From Spinacia oleracea (lineage: Eukaryota > Streptophyta > Magnoliopsida > Caryophyllales > Amaranthaceae): a DNA stretch of 64,000 nucleotides. Where the stretch lies: NCBI RefSeq assembly GCF_020520425.1, contig NC_079487.1:68996541-69060540 (forward strand). The letters are read 5' to 3'. Positions 44,886-55,325 of this stretch are shown here, piece after piece (the first letter of the stretch is position 1; the number at the start of each line of letters is the position of its first letter). Below the pieces are notes generated by a model that saw only the letters and a program-made list of their open reading frames with translations, was not told the origin of the DNA and did no database searches. Both the position numbers and the translations under genes were made by a program.

Positions 44886-46855
44886 TGTAGACACCTAATT
44901 TGTGTCTCCCCTTTGGGATGATAACGATACAATTATCCTTGTTAGGTGATTGGAATAACTCCAGGCGGAAATCCCAATAGCTAAGAATGCTTCCAAAATT
45001 CAAGATCCAAAATCCAACCCCGAGACCGTTCCCCTTTCGGTTCTCGGTACAAAATACAACTTTCCAAATCCAAGTACAAACTCAACTAGTAGACCATCCC
45101 ATTGGTTTTACTAGGCCTTTTCCACTCAAAATCATATAAGGCAAGTCAAATTCAGGCGCCGACCCACAAAACCGAGCATGCCGGGCCCCGTCCCGTAAAA
45201 TCGAAATTCAAAAACCCGTGAAAGGCTTGTTTTTAGATGCTAAACTATTCCTTAACCTCCAAGAAAATACAAAACGCCAAACCTAGTACTATTCGTACAA
45301 CAGGTACAACGCTACAAGACGAAACAAGGACGATTCCCCGTCCTTGCTTTGGCGGCATTCAATCCACGTCAGTAGCGCACTCCGCTGGCGTGTGCTGGCG
45401 TTTTGCACCATTCCCTCCTATAAATACCCCTCATTTTCATCGAAAAAAGGGGGAGCATAACAATACAACGTCGTAATTTCGACATTACGCCTCAAAATAC
45501 AACTCAAAACTCCTCAAAAACACATACAAAATTCCTAAATTCCAAAGGAATTGGGAGCTCTTGCCTAAATCTAACTAGGTAAATCCGAATCCCATTCTAA
45601 TCTACTATGTTGCTTTGATTTCTAAATGATTAGCAAGTTGGTGTTTCTAATTAATAAAAAACACCACTTGCAACAATCACACATGTTTTCCAAAAATACA
45701 AACTTTTTCAAAATACAAAATACAATTTTCAAAGATTCAAGGATGTCCAAGTTGTTTACAATCATCTCTTGGGCTAGAATCACCATCAAACATGGGGTAA
45801 TAAAAGATAAACACCTTTTAACATTTAAAGGTTTAGTATTTTGAGATTCAAAACTCCATTTTCAATATACAAGTTCAAGTTTCAATTTTCAAAGATCTTG
45901 CCATGTTTAGGGTTATTCATAGTTATTTCCCTAAACTAGGATCATTTCAAGTTCAAATTTCAATCATTTCAAGTTCAAACATTTCAATATTCAAGCTTTC
46001 AATTTCAAGTTCAACATGCAAAATCTAGGATATTTGGGTTCAGCAACCTTTCCCAAGTTGAGATTTTTGGCTTTGAATTCGTGTCGGGCGCACTTATTTT
46101 TAGGGAGCCGCTTGGTGTTCAAATCTCATGTGCCCAAGTACAACTTTCAATTATGCACCCTTCAATATTGCAATTTCAATATCGCACCTTTCAATATGGC
46201 ACTTTCAATATCGCACTTTCAATACCGCAATTTCAATACTGCAATTTCAATTCCGCACTTTCAATTCCGCATCTTTACTTGCCTAGTCCATTTCTAGGCA
46301 ATATGGACCTACTCCATAGTCCTTTTCTAGGGGGTCTTATATTTACTTATTCCGCACTTTATTTAGTATTGTGATGTTGCTTTATTTGCTTTATCGCTTT
46401 CATCACCAACATGCTAAATACAACAAATACAAAGGTTACATCACGCTTAACGAAGATATTTTTGGACAAACCGGCCTTAGGTTCCTTAAATCAATCTTTA
46501 AAGCAAAGTGACCACCGTACAATTAGAAATTCTATTTTGCTCTAAATTCAAACCCACATAGTCTAATCTAGGGTTTATTTTCGAACTAATGTTGTGCCAA
46601 CGTACTTGAACATTTCTAAAGCTCGCCGAATAAGCATTTTCGTTCCGAGCCCGGATCTCACCCATCTGTTTCAAGGATTCAAGGCCTTATCCAAAAATAG
46701 AGTCATTTGCGGTCTTTCCAAACAAGACCTTAAATAAAGTTTGGTGGCGACTCCTTCGAGGTGCAAAAATTCAAACGGTTCTCTAAAGGAGCCGGCCGGC
46801 CTCCTAAACCCCCTTGTAGGAAACGGGGAAAAAACAACAAAAAACCCCCCCTACA
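44886..46855 (+). repeat. 5' LTR of gypsy element A (1970 bp)
   Basis: Begins TGTAGACACCTAATTTG and ends CCCCCCTACA. A TATA box TATAAATA lies at 45419. Short units of the TTTCAATATCGCAC kind fill 46140-46270. It is the same family as the LTR piece at 4686-6281. Confidence 0.88.
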
Positions 46856-46859
46856 ATTC

Positions 46860-46877
46860 TGGCGACTCCACTAGGGA
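46860..46877 (+). other. Primer-binding site of element A
   Basis: TGGCGACTCCACTAGGGA, four bases after the LTR. The TGGCGACTC...GGGGA form is the one used by Tat/Ogre-type elements. Confidence 0.75.
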
Positions 46878-47749
46878 TCTTTCTAGTTTCAATTCGAAAA
46901 TGCGAGCAAATTTCGAGCAACCGGCCACTGATCTGCCGAAGTACTGGATGCCAGCATTGGCGCCATGCGCAGCCCCTGTGCCCAACGCCACTGCCTGCAT
47001 CCAGGACAGTGGCTCACAGTGGCTTGTCGCCCACTTTTGCTCAACTTTTCGTGTTGGGAGTTAGTCTATTTTTGCATCTGGAAGGACGCTCCCAAGCCTC
47101 GTGAACGAGTGCCGAAAAACGAGCTTTACGAATACAAATTCAAGTACGATTCCGATTTCAATTTCTAGGCATTTCATGCATTTTTCGAAAACCATATTGT
47201 GCAAAATGAATTTCTACCCTTGCCCAAACGGATGTGTTCTACATTCGGGCTAGCCCCGGGGGCAACGAAATGGTGACTCTCCATACGGTTCCCGACCAAA
47301 GTGTGTGACCATTTCCGTGCCTACCGAAACTTGGAATTTACTTGACATTCCCGATGTCAAGTATGGAGGTCGTCTGCCGACACACACTTCCCTTAGGCGG
47401 ATGTGAAAGCTTGTCGCCGGATCCGTCTCTTAGCCGAGTACCTTTTAACATCCAAAGCCGACCATTTGCATCATACAAAACTTAGACCGACCTTAGGTTG
47501 AGAACTTTAAATGTCGCATTCATATTCATGATTAGTGTGACAACGTGCTACTTGTGCATTGTGTGGGCGTCTTTGCACGCGTGAATGGCTAACCTCGAGT
47601 TCTAGCTTGCCAAAACCAATTAGCCTCCAACTAGGAAACCAAACCCCTAGGAGCATCATTCAAACCTCATGCATCTAAATCGCCGATTTTAGGGTCTTTA
47701 GGAGTGTCACTCCATTTGATTCAAAACCCTCAAACACGCCTTACGCACA
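46878..47749 (+). other. Leader of element A, no gene seen
   Basis: About 870 bp between PBS and the first tandem array. No gag domain is recognisable. Confidence 0.5.
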
Positions 47750-48745
47750 AATGCCAAATTCAAAATTCAATCCAACGGCGTCATAATGCCGGACTTTCGA
47801 GTCCAAATTCCAAATGCCAAAATTCAAAGTTCAATCCAACGGCGTCATAATGCCGGATTTTCGAGTCCACAATTCCAATTTTCAAGTTCAAAATGCAATC
47901 CAACAGCGCCATAATGCCGGATTTCCTACTTCTTCCAAGTCAAAGTTCGAACCCAACGGCGTCATAATGCCGGATTTTTCAGTCCAAATTTCGAGTTTCG
48001 AGTTCAAATTTAAATTTTCTAATCCAAAACCTCAATTTTCAAGTCCAAATCCAACGGCGCCATAATGCCGGATTTTGCAAGCTCAAGTTTCGATTTTCAA
48101 GTCAAATTCAACCCAACGGCGTCATAATGCCGGATTTCCTAGTCTTCAAGCTTCAAGTTCAAATTCAAACTTTCTAGTCCAAAACTTCAATTTTCAAATG
48201 CAACCCAACGGCGCCATAATGCCGGATTTTCTAGTCCAAAGTCCGAGTTTCAAGTTTCAAGACAAGACTCAATCCAACAGCGCCTTAATGCCGGATTTTC
48301 TAGTCCAAATTTCAAGCTTCAAACTTCAAAGTCAAAAACCATAAATCCAACGGCGTCATACCGGATTTCCTATTTCAAAAATTAAAGTCTTCAAGCATCG
48401 AAGTCAAGTTGCCAATTCCAAGTCTCAAAACCTCAAAGTTCAAATGCCAAAGTTCATTACCGGCGTAATGCCAACTTTTCAACTCCAACTTTCAAACCTC
48501 AAATTCCATGTCAATCTTTCAAATTTCAAGTCCTATGCTCAAAACTTCAAATTCCAAATCCATGCCGTCGTAATGCCGATTTTCCATTCCATATTTCAAA
48601 CCTCAAGCTCGAAGTTCAAAAATTCCAAACCTTCAAATCTCAAATCCTACACTCCAAGTCCACGGCGGCATAATGCCGGACTTTCAATATCCAAAATTCA
48701 ATTTCTCAAATCCACGGCGACATAATGCCGGATTTTCCAAATACA
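47750..48745 (+). repeat. Tandem array 1 of element A (about 13 units)
   Basis: Units of variable length (about 50-105 bp) share the core AACGGCGTCATAATGCCGGA. The core contains the inverted repeat CGGC...GCCG; spacers are built from TTCAAGTCCAAA-like words. Later units are more degraded (48460, 48566). The open frames here are a by-product of the repeats. Confidence 0.85.
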
Positions 48746-48824
48746 AAGCTTCATGTTCTACATACAAAATGAGTCCTTTTCCATTTCAAAGTTCAAACTT
48801 CGAGTCAAATTCAAATTCCAATGG

Positions 48825-49590
48825 GTTGAAAATCCCCTGAAATAATACAAATTCCAATGGGTTGAAATTCCCTTCAAATATTCCAATTCCAATGGGTTGA
48901 GATTCCCCTAAAATATTGACGGGTTGAAAATCCCCTGAAATAATACAAATTCCAATGGGTTGAAATTCCCTTCAAATATTCCAATTCCAATGGGTTGAGA
49001 TTCCCCTAAAATATTGACGGGTTGAAAATCTCCTGTAATAATACAAATTCCAATGGGTTGAAATTCCCTTCAAATATTCCAATTCCAATTCCAATGGGTT
49101 GAGATTCCCCTAAAATATTGACGGGTTGAAATTCCCTTAAAATAATACAAACCCCATTCCAAATATTTCCAACGGGTTGAAACTCCCCATAAATAATACA
49201 AGTTCGAGATTCCATTCAACGGGTTGAAACTCCCCTAAAATAATACAAGTCCAATCTTCCAACGGGTTGAAACTCCCCTGAAATAATACAAATTCCAATT
49301 CTCAAGCGAGTTGAAATTCCCTTCAAATATTCCAAGTCCTATGGGTTGAAACTCCCCTAAAAAATTGACGGGTTGAAATTCCCTTTAAATAATACAAAAT
49401 CAATTCCCTTTCAATCGGGTTGAAATTCCCTTCAAATATTCAAAGTCCAATGGGTTGAAATCCCCCTGAAATATTGACGGGTTGAAATTCCCTTGAAATA
49501 ATACAAAATTCAATTTCCTAGTACAAGTCCAATTTCCAAATTCTTGAGCGGGTTGAAATTCCCTTCAAATAAGTCCAATTTCCAATAGAT
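48825..49590 (+). repeat. Tandem array 2 of element A (GGGTTGAAATTCCC units)
   Basis: About twenty units of roughly 30-50 bp each carry GGGTTGAAATTCCC or close variants, separated by AAATAATACAAATTCCAAT-type spacers. A higher-order period of about 98 bp is visible (48918 and 49016). GGG...CCC within the core can pair. Confidence 0.85.
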
Positions 49591-49989
49591 CGAAATATTC
49601 TTTTTCGACATCCCAAGTTCTAGTACAAGAGCCAACTTTCACAAAAGAATGAACGCTCCTCTCAAACATTTCCAAACGGGTTGCAAATCCCGAATACAAG
49701 TACAAAATCCAAAATCCTGAATCTTCGGAGTGGCACTTAGAGTCAAAGTCTAGGTCTCATTCATTGCATGCGTATCATATCATGTGTCGGGAAGTCCAAG
49801 TTCTAAAATCGTCTGGTATGTTCTAACTAGGAGTCCGAAGATCTTGTGGGTTCGTCGAAGAGGAGAAAGGTTGAAAAGAAATCCATCATCCCTAGCTTCC
49901 CTCATAGCCGGCATCGAACGAGCAGCCAGTTCATCTCTTAAAAATCAAGCTTCAAGTCCCTTTCAAGAATCAATTCAAATGGAAAAATG

Positions 49990-50590
49990 TTCAAGATTAC
50001 TGTGGGCGAAGGATCTATGATGAGCGAGTCCGAGTCGGAGGATGAGTCTGGATCTGAGTCTAGCAATGAGTTTAAGCGTCTAGAACTAGAGTCTTGCATC
50101 AATCTAGAGCCTCTAAAGGCCGAGCTTCAAGTCAAAACAGTCGATGTAATGATTGCTGATTTCAATAACACTTCAATTTCTACTTACTCTTCGAGTCCTA
50201 ATTCAAAACACAATCCTAATCCAAACAACTTTGCTTTACAAGAAAATCATGAAAACAGGACGCCCATAATTGAGGAAACAGAAAAAATCAACATTTCTAA
50301 CAACGGTGACTCAAAACTAGTTCAGATTGGTTTAACTCTTTCTCAAGCAGAGCGGGACGATCTTATCAAGCTACTTTCAGAGTATGTAGATGTCTTCGCA
50401 TGGTCCTATCATAATATGCCAGGGGTTGATCCAAGCATCGGTCAGCATACAATTCCCCTTATTCCAGGTTCAAAACCCATCATGCAGAAACTCTGTCGCA
50501 TGAAACCGGATGTTTCCCTCAAAATTCAAGAAGAGGTCTCTAAGAAGCTAGAGGCCGGGTTTATTCGAGAGTCCAAGTTTCCAGATCTTT
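49990..50590 (+). pseudogene. Gypsy pol remnant: region just before and at the start of RT
   Basis: After an acidic Ser/Glu stretch the frame gives SQAERDDLIKLLSEYVDVFAWSY, then MPGVDP, and KLCRMKPDVSLKIQEEV followed by GFIRESKFP, the well-conserved approach to the gypsy RT. The next residues should enter the RT core but the sequence jumps at about 50585 directly into integrase. RT core and RNase H are missing, so the copy cannot make its own DNA. Confidence 0.8.
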
Positions 50591-50591
50591 C

Positions 50592-50735
50592 AAGGTATTG
50601 GGTTCCAAGCAAGTGTCCCAGTTCATTCAAGAAAACATTATATGCATATATGGGGTTCCTCACAAGTCCATCAGTGATCAAGGAACCCATTTCCAAGGAG
50701 AATGTGAAGACCTATTCGACAAGTACAAGATTCAG
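50592..50735 (+). pseudogene. Gypsy integrase fragment (second catalytic Asp region)
   Basis: SKQVSQFIQENIICIYGVPHKSISDQGTHF is the segment around the second Asp of the DDE integrase (given here in parts: IICIYGVPH and SDQGTHF). It follows the RT start after a large deletion and runs into the 70-bp array. Confidence 0.75.
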
Positions 50736-50737
50736 AA

Positions 50738-51025
50738 TTCAAGTTCTATTATCTCTGACCGAGCAAGGTTGTGCCAAGCAAGGCATCTACAATTCCAAAG
50801 TACAAAATTCAAGTTCTATAATCTCTAACCGAGCAAGGTTGTGCCAAGCAAGGCATCTACAATTCCAAAGTACAAAATTCAGGTTCTATAATCTCTAACC
50901 GAGCAAGGTTGTGCCAAGCAACGCATCTACAATCCCAAGATTCAAAATTCAAGTTCTATAATCTCTAACCGAGCAAGGTTATGCCGAGCAATGCATCTAC
51001 AATTCAAAAGTACAAAATTCAAGTT
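50738..51025 (+). repeat. 70-bp tandem array inside the integrase fragment (four units)
   Basis: The word GAGCAAGGTT recurs at 50761, 50831, 50901 and 50971, an exact 70-bp period with few changes. The array splits the integrase region between the SDQGTHF block and the downstream SSPYRPQTKGAVEAANK block. Confidence 0.9.
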
Positions 51026-51109
51026 ACAAACTCCAAAGGTCCAAGTTCTAGAAATATCTACAAGCCTCAACAGTTCAAACTTCAAAAGGGGGGTACCGTA
51101 CAATCTTCA

Positions 51110-51745
51110 ATACAACAATCCCAACGGACCCATGCTCCGGGAAATTCAACATCACCGCTCTTCACCTTATCGCCCACAAACCAAAGGGGCAGTCGAAGCA
51201 GCCAACAAGAATGTCAAGACCATCATCATGAAAATGACTACCAATTACAAAGACTGGCCCCAAAAGCTGCATTTCGCATTGTGGGGATATCGAACTTCAA
51301 TTCGCACTTCAACTGGTGCAACTCCGTTCTCATTGGTCTATGGAATGGAAGCAGTACAACCTATCGAGCTGGAGATACCTTCTCTAAGGATAGTCCTCGA
51401 AAGAAAAATCCCAGAAGCTGCATGGGTACAAGCAAGATATGACGAGCTAGTCATGCTCGATGAGCGTCGACTTCAAGCCGCTCACCATGTACAAGTCTAT
51501 TAGCGCCGAGTGGCCAGACATTTCAACAAAAGGGTCAAAACCCGAAACATCAAAGAAGGCGAGCTTATCCTGAAAGCCCTTCGCAAAAGCACCATGGACC
51601 CAAGGGGAAAATTCAAACCCAACTGGGCAGGCCCATACATTGTCAAAAAAATCCTCTCAGGGGGAGCAGTCGAACTAATAGACATCGACTGAACAGAATT
51701 CAGATCTCTTACCAACCTCGATCAACTCAAGAAGTTCTATGTCTA
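51110..51745 (+). pseudogene. Gypsy integrase C-terminal part
   Basis: The frame encodes SSPYRPQTKGAVEAANKNV (including the third catalytic Glu), WPQKLHFALWGYRT, GATPFSLVYGMEAV, then after an in-frame stop at about 51501 RHFNKRVK and a GKFKPNWAGPYIV block, the usual C-terminal chromodomain-free end of Tat integrases. A second stop lies near 51690. Confidence 0.8.
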
Positions 51746-52243
51746 ATTAAGTTCCATGTTCAAGTTCAAGAATCCAAATTCAGGTCTTGTAAGGTAGTCA
51801 GAACTACGTCCGGCCTGATTCCCTAACGGGACACGTAGGCAACCTCGTCACGAGGTCCGGCCACTTTAATACAAAAAAAATTCAAAATTTCCTCAAGTAA
51901 GGGCATCCTAAAAATCAAATCAAATTTCAAAGTTCAATTGTTGTTATTCCAAATGTGCCAATTCAAAGCAAAGCATGTTCGAGCGGAATTTAACACAGCA
52001 ACTCTTATTTGGCCCTAAGGCCTTCAAAGCTAATTCAAATACAAAGTCAGGATCAAGTGAAGCAAAGTTCAAAAGCCTTTTCACTTCCTAAACACATCTT
52101 TCTAAACACATCTTCCAAACACATTCTAAACACAATTCGTCGCAATACAATTCAAACACATTTAGCCTACAAAGATCTAGGGTCAGGCGACTATGCTCTC
52201 GAGTCTTGGCACCTTGAGTACTATCCCCTGGCTCCTCCCGCAA
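51746..52243 (+). other. Post-pol region of element A
   Basis: Non-coding. It contains GAACTACGTCCGGCCTGATT with ACACGTAGGCAACC (51808-51845), a motif block also seen in element B near 60140. Rich in TTCAAA-type words. Confidence 0.55.
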
Positions 52244-53622
52244 TCAATCATCAATCTTCCCCTTGCCCAAGCGGCGGGAGAAGGAACTTGCAAGCCTTCC
52301 AAGACGGGAGGACGACGAACCTCCTTTGGATTCCGAACGGTCAAGTACCGGATGGGGCACGCTCCCGTCACCCTCCTCATAGTCAGTTGATGCAGGACGT
52401 CTAGCTCTAGAACCTCGGACTCTAGCTGGTCCGGAGAGAGAAATGTCCTTCTGGCTTAGGCCTCTCATCCATACAATATACCCCGCAGACAGAGTAACTG
52501 GCTCAGGTGGGAACTGGATATTCAAGAATGGTTTGGCGACCCAATACCGCCTCCAAACTTCAAGTCGATTTGCATTCAGCGCAACAGGTTTCGGGTTCTC
52601 TTCAGTACAGTCCGGGATCTCCTGTTTCAAGCCATACTGTCTCATCACTCGGGCAGGCGAGTAGAAGACCGGCATTGTGAGGCTTGACACCCTCAAAGCA
52701 ATAGAACCAGGGGCATGTTTCATAGCAGCAATCCCCCACCAAGGAACTACCCACCTTATACAAGATTCAACCCCAGAGAGTGTACACCGCCACTCATCCA
52801 ATGAAAGCCGGCCATATAGCATGGGTCGCACACTGAATCCCTTTCTATTATAGCTCGCCATGTTCTCCGGTGGTGCCACCAACATGAGCCTCTCCATAAG
52901 CCAAACCTCGGGGAGTATACAAGAAGCGCATTTCAAAATTCAACATTCAAAATTCAAATACAAGTACAAAATTCAATATACAAGAGAGCTCCAGATCCTT
53001 ACTTGGAGTAACACCGGACTTCCTGATGGCAAGGAAGAGGGGTCCGACTTCAGCATATCAAGGCCCATCAATGTTTCGCCAATCACAAGCGGCATTGGGT
53101 CCCGACCATTAGCAAACTGCTCTACAATCTCTATTAGGGAGGCATCACCATTGCTAAACCCCTGCTTCGAAAAGAGGAAGCGAGCGAATATACAAAAACT
53201 CAAGGCTCTCAGGCGGAATACTTTGGGAACATCAAGCCCATCAAAGTAGGTGACAAGAGGGACAAATCCACCCCTCTACCATATACAACAACACTCAAAA
53301 GTGGGGGCTTCAAGCCCAAATACCTTTCAAAATTCGAGAAAAAATGTTCTTCAACACTAGGCATGCATGGCTCCAGCATCAAGGGCCACCCCAATATGGC
53401 ACTAAATTCCTCAGGGAGGGGACATACCTCATTATTTCCAAAACGGAAGACATGATGATTCGAGTCCCAAGGCTCCAGAGCAGCAAGAATGAAATGCAAA
53501 TCCAATTTTACAAACCGGAAAGAGACGAGCACCCCAAGATGCATGCCATCAAGCTCCCTTTTCTCCAATTTGCCTAGCGAACCAAGCCACGAGTTCAAGG
53601 CACCCTCAAAGGACACATCCAT
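52244..53622 (-). pseudogene. Antisense gene of element A, DUF7745/plant-mobile-domain-like, with intron
   Basis: Antisense to the element. Exon 1 (53622-53003) begins MDVSFEGALNSWL and has the FRFGNNEVCPLPEEFSAILGWP block typical of DUF7745/plant mobile domain proteins. Exon 2 (52906-52244) continues VWLMERL and has SVRPMLYGRLSLDEW and a basic Ser-rich end. GT-AG intron 52907-53002 (96 bp) joins LLQ to VWL in frame. A one-base frameshift between about 53230 and 53290 breaks exon 1, so this copy is probably inactive. A TATA box lies upstream at about 53703-53713. Genes of this kind are known as captured or accessory antisense genes in Tat-type elements; their function is not established. Confidence 0.65.
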
Positions 53623-53702
53623 ACTCTCTTTCCTTTTCGTGAGGAAGAAATATGCAATGATAGCAGGGAAGGGATAGATGCAAGAAATGATCCAACAAGC
53701 TC

Positions 53703-53713
53703 CCTATTTATAC
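53703..53713 (-). promoter_or_regulatory. TATA box of the antisense gene
   Basis: Minus-strand TATAAATAGGG, about 80-90 bp before the ATG at 53622. It suggests an own promoter, independent of the LTR. Confidence 0.5.
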
Positions 53714-53719
53714 AAGAGT

Positions 53720-54337
53720 CGGCTTGCACGACATCCCACAGGCGCCAGGCGCCAAGCCCGCGCCAGACGCCGGGAGCCTGCACTAAGACGAGGCCACCGT
53801 CCTCTCTTATGATTCCGAGTACACACTCTTTAGTGTTTCGGACAGCAGAGTACAACCTCCATTATTCAAGATTCCAAAGCCGCAAGCCGCGCAATTTCAA
53901 GCATTCCGGATCAACGCTTCGGGCAGATTTCAGGTCAATTTTATTCAAAATTCAAGCATTGTAGTCCTAGATCGGCGTCCTAAGTCGAGTCTGCATATGC
54001 ATTAGCAAAAGTTGAATATACTTTGACTTGCGCTTTTCCTAACCAAAAAACCTCAGTCAAGTGGGGGCTTATAGTGGGTATATACACCCGAAAAAAATGG
54101 GCAAATTTTTTGCAAAATTATCATGCATACATATAGCTACAAAATTTCAAAGAACACACAACGCATACAATTTCAAACATTCAAACATACAAAAGCCAAT
54201 CTTCAAAAAACTTCAAACCAATTCAAGTTCAAAGTCAATTCAACCATACAAAATTCAAGTGTCAAACCATACAAATACAATACAATCCAACCTATACAAA
54301 TCAACCCAGGCAAGCTGGAACTCGCTACCATGCAGGG
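53720..54337. other. Non-coding stretch of element A between the antisense genes
   Basis: It includes a GC-rich patch with GGCGCCAGGCGCC-like sequence (53740-53770) and CAAGTGGGGGCTTATAG at 54058-54074, which looks like a polypurine tract, but no LTR start follows it. Confidence 0.45.
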
Positions 54338-55265
54338 TCAGTCTGAATCATCACCAGCAGTGACATCAATCACGGGTGCCTTGTCCCTATTACGCCTCCT
54401 AAGGCGCTCCAGCTCCCGATCCAGCTCCGTCCCAGGGGTACTAGGATCCTCCTCCGAGATACGAAGTGTGCCAGTGGAGGGATGAACTCCCTGCTGAGAA
54501 GAGGAATACTGATAAGGCGACGACATCGGCATATACGGATACGACCCAAACATCTGTGTCTGGCGCATCCTCTCCATCTCCGCATAGCAAGCCCATGAAA
54601 TTGCACCCAAGGCTAAGGGCCACTTCCCCCGAAGTAGTAACCGGAAGGAGGAACAAAGGGCCGTGAACCGCTAGCAGCTCCAAATGAATGTCTAGTGGGA
54701 TCAACATGTACAAAAGGGGAAGCTCCCCGCTCAGCATCAGAATGCCTCTGATGAGCACCAGCACCGGACCCCCGTCCAAGCTCCAAGCTCGGTCCCTCCT
54801 GTGCCAAGGACGTCTCCGCCTGAGGCTCTCTATCAACGGAGTCTCTACGGTCTCGACGGCGCTCCTATACAAAATATAATTTCAGGAATCAATTTCCCAG
54901 TTTGAATTTCCAGTACACAAGTTTGAAGATCAAGTGAGGTACCTCTCTGTTCCGGCCAGAAAGCTTCCGGGTCAGCTTGGCGCACTGCCTCTTCCAAGAA
55001 TCAAGCAAGAGCATCCAGCGACGCACTCTCACCCGAGGCGCCTGCATACATAATTCAAGATCAATCTTCCCATACAAAGTTACAAACAGTTTTAAAAATT
55101 CAACAGTACTTACAGGGGCGTAATGCTTAGGTACAACATCATATGATGTCCGGTGCGGAGGAGAAGCCCAAGGAATGGTCTCCACCACCTCTTCCCCGTC
55201 CGAGTTCTCATAGAGGAGGATCCTATCAGCATGAGGAATGTCCTCATGATCAATCTCCTCCTCCT
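54338..55265 (-). pseudogene. Second antisense gene remnant: spliced 3' exons
   Basis: Minus-strand exons 55265-55114, 55041-54943 and 54864-54613 can be joined through GT-AG introns (donors GTAAGT and GTACCT, acceptors TGTAG, TGCAG and TATAG). The joined product is acidic at first (EEEIDHEDIPHADRILLYE), then basic (WKRQCAKLTRKLSGRNRE), then Gly/Pro/Ser-rich. The 5' exons are missing because element B inserted at 55326. A Tyr/Ser-rich frame (54610-54338) continues after a stop. I read this as the C-terminal end of another DUF7745-type gene; that link is inference. Confidence 0.5.
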
Positions 55266-55325
55266 ACATACAATCATACAATCATACAATCATGCAATCA
55301 AGACAAGAATACAAGAATACAAGAT

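Larger units (their letters stand above)
44886..55325 (+). mobile_element. Ty3/gypsy Tat-type element A, internally deleted; 3' end not in the window
   Basis: Complete 5' LTR (44886-46855), PBS, two long tandem arrays, a shrunken pol and antisense gene remnants. It inserted into the old Copia pol; GCAAG at 44881-44885 should be its target duplication. Its right part is interrupted at 55326 by element B, so its 3' LTR must lie outside the window. Confidence 0.8.

Noticed and set aside
47750..49590. Possible centromeric or other satellite
   Set aside because: The arrays are short, of irregular unit length, and bounded by the PBS and pol of one retroelement, so they are part of the element.
50738..51025. 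Regular 70-bp repeats suggested a CRISPR-like array
   Set aside because: The units are direct tandem copies without unique spacers, in a plant retrotransposon. CRISPR arrays are prokaryotic.
54058..54090. CAAGTGGGGGCTTATAGTGG as polypurine tract before a 3' LTR of element A
   Set aside because: The following sequence does not start TGTAGACACC and does not match the 5' LTR of element A. GGGGGCT words occur elsewhere in both elements without an LTR.
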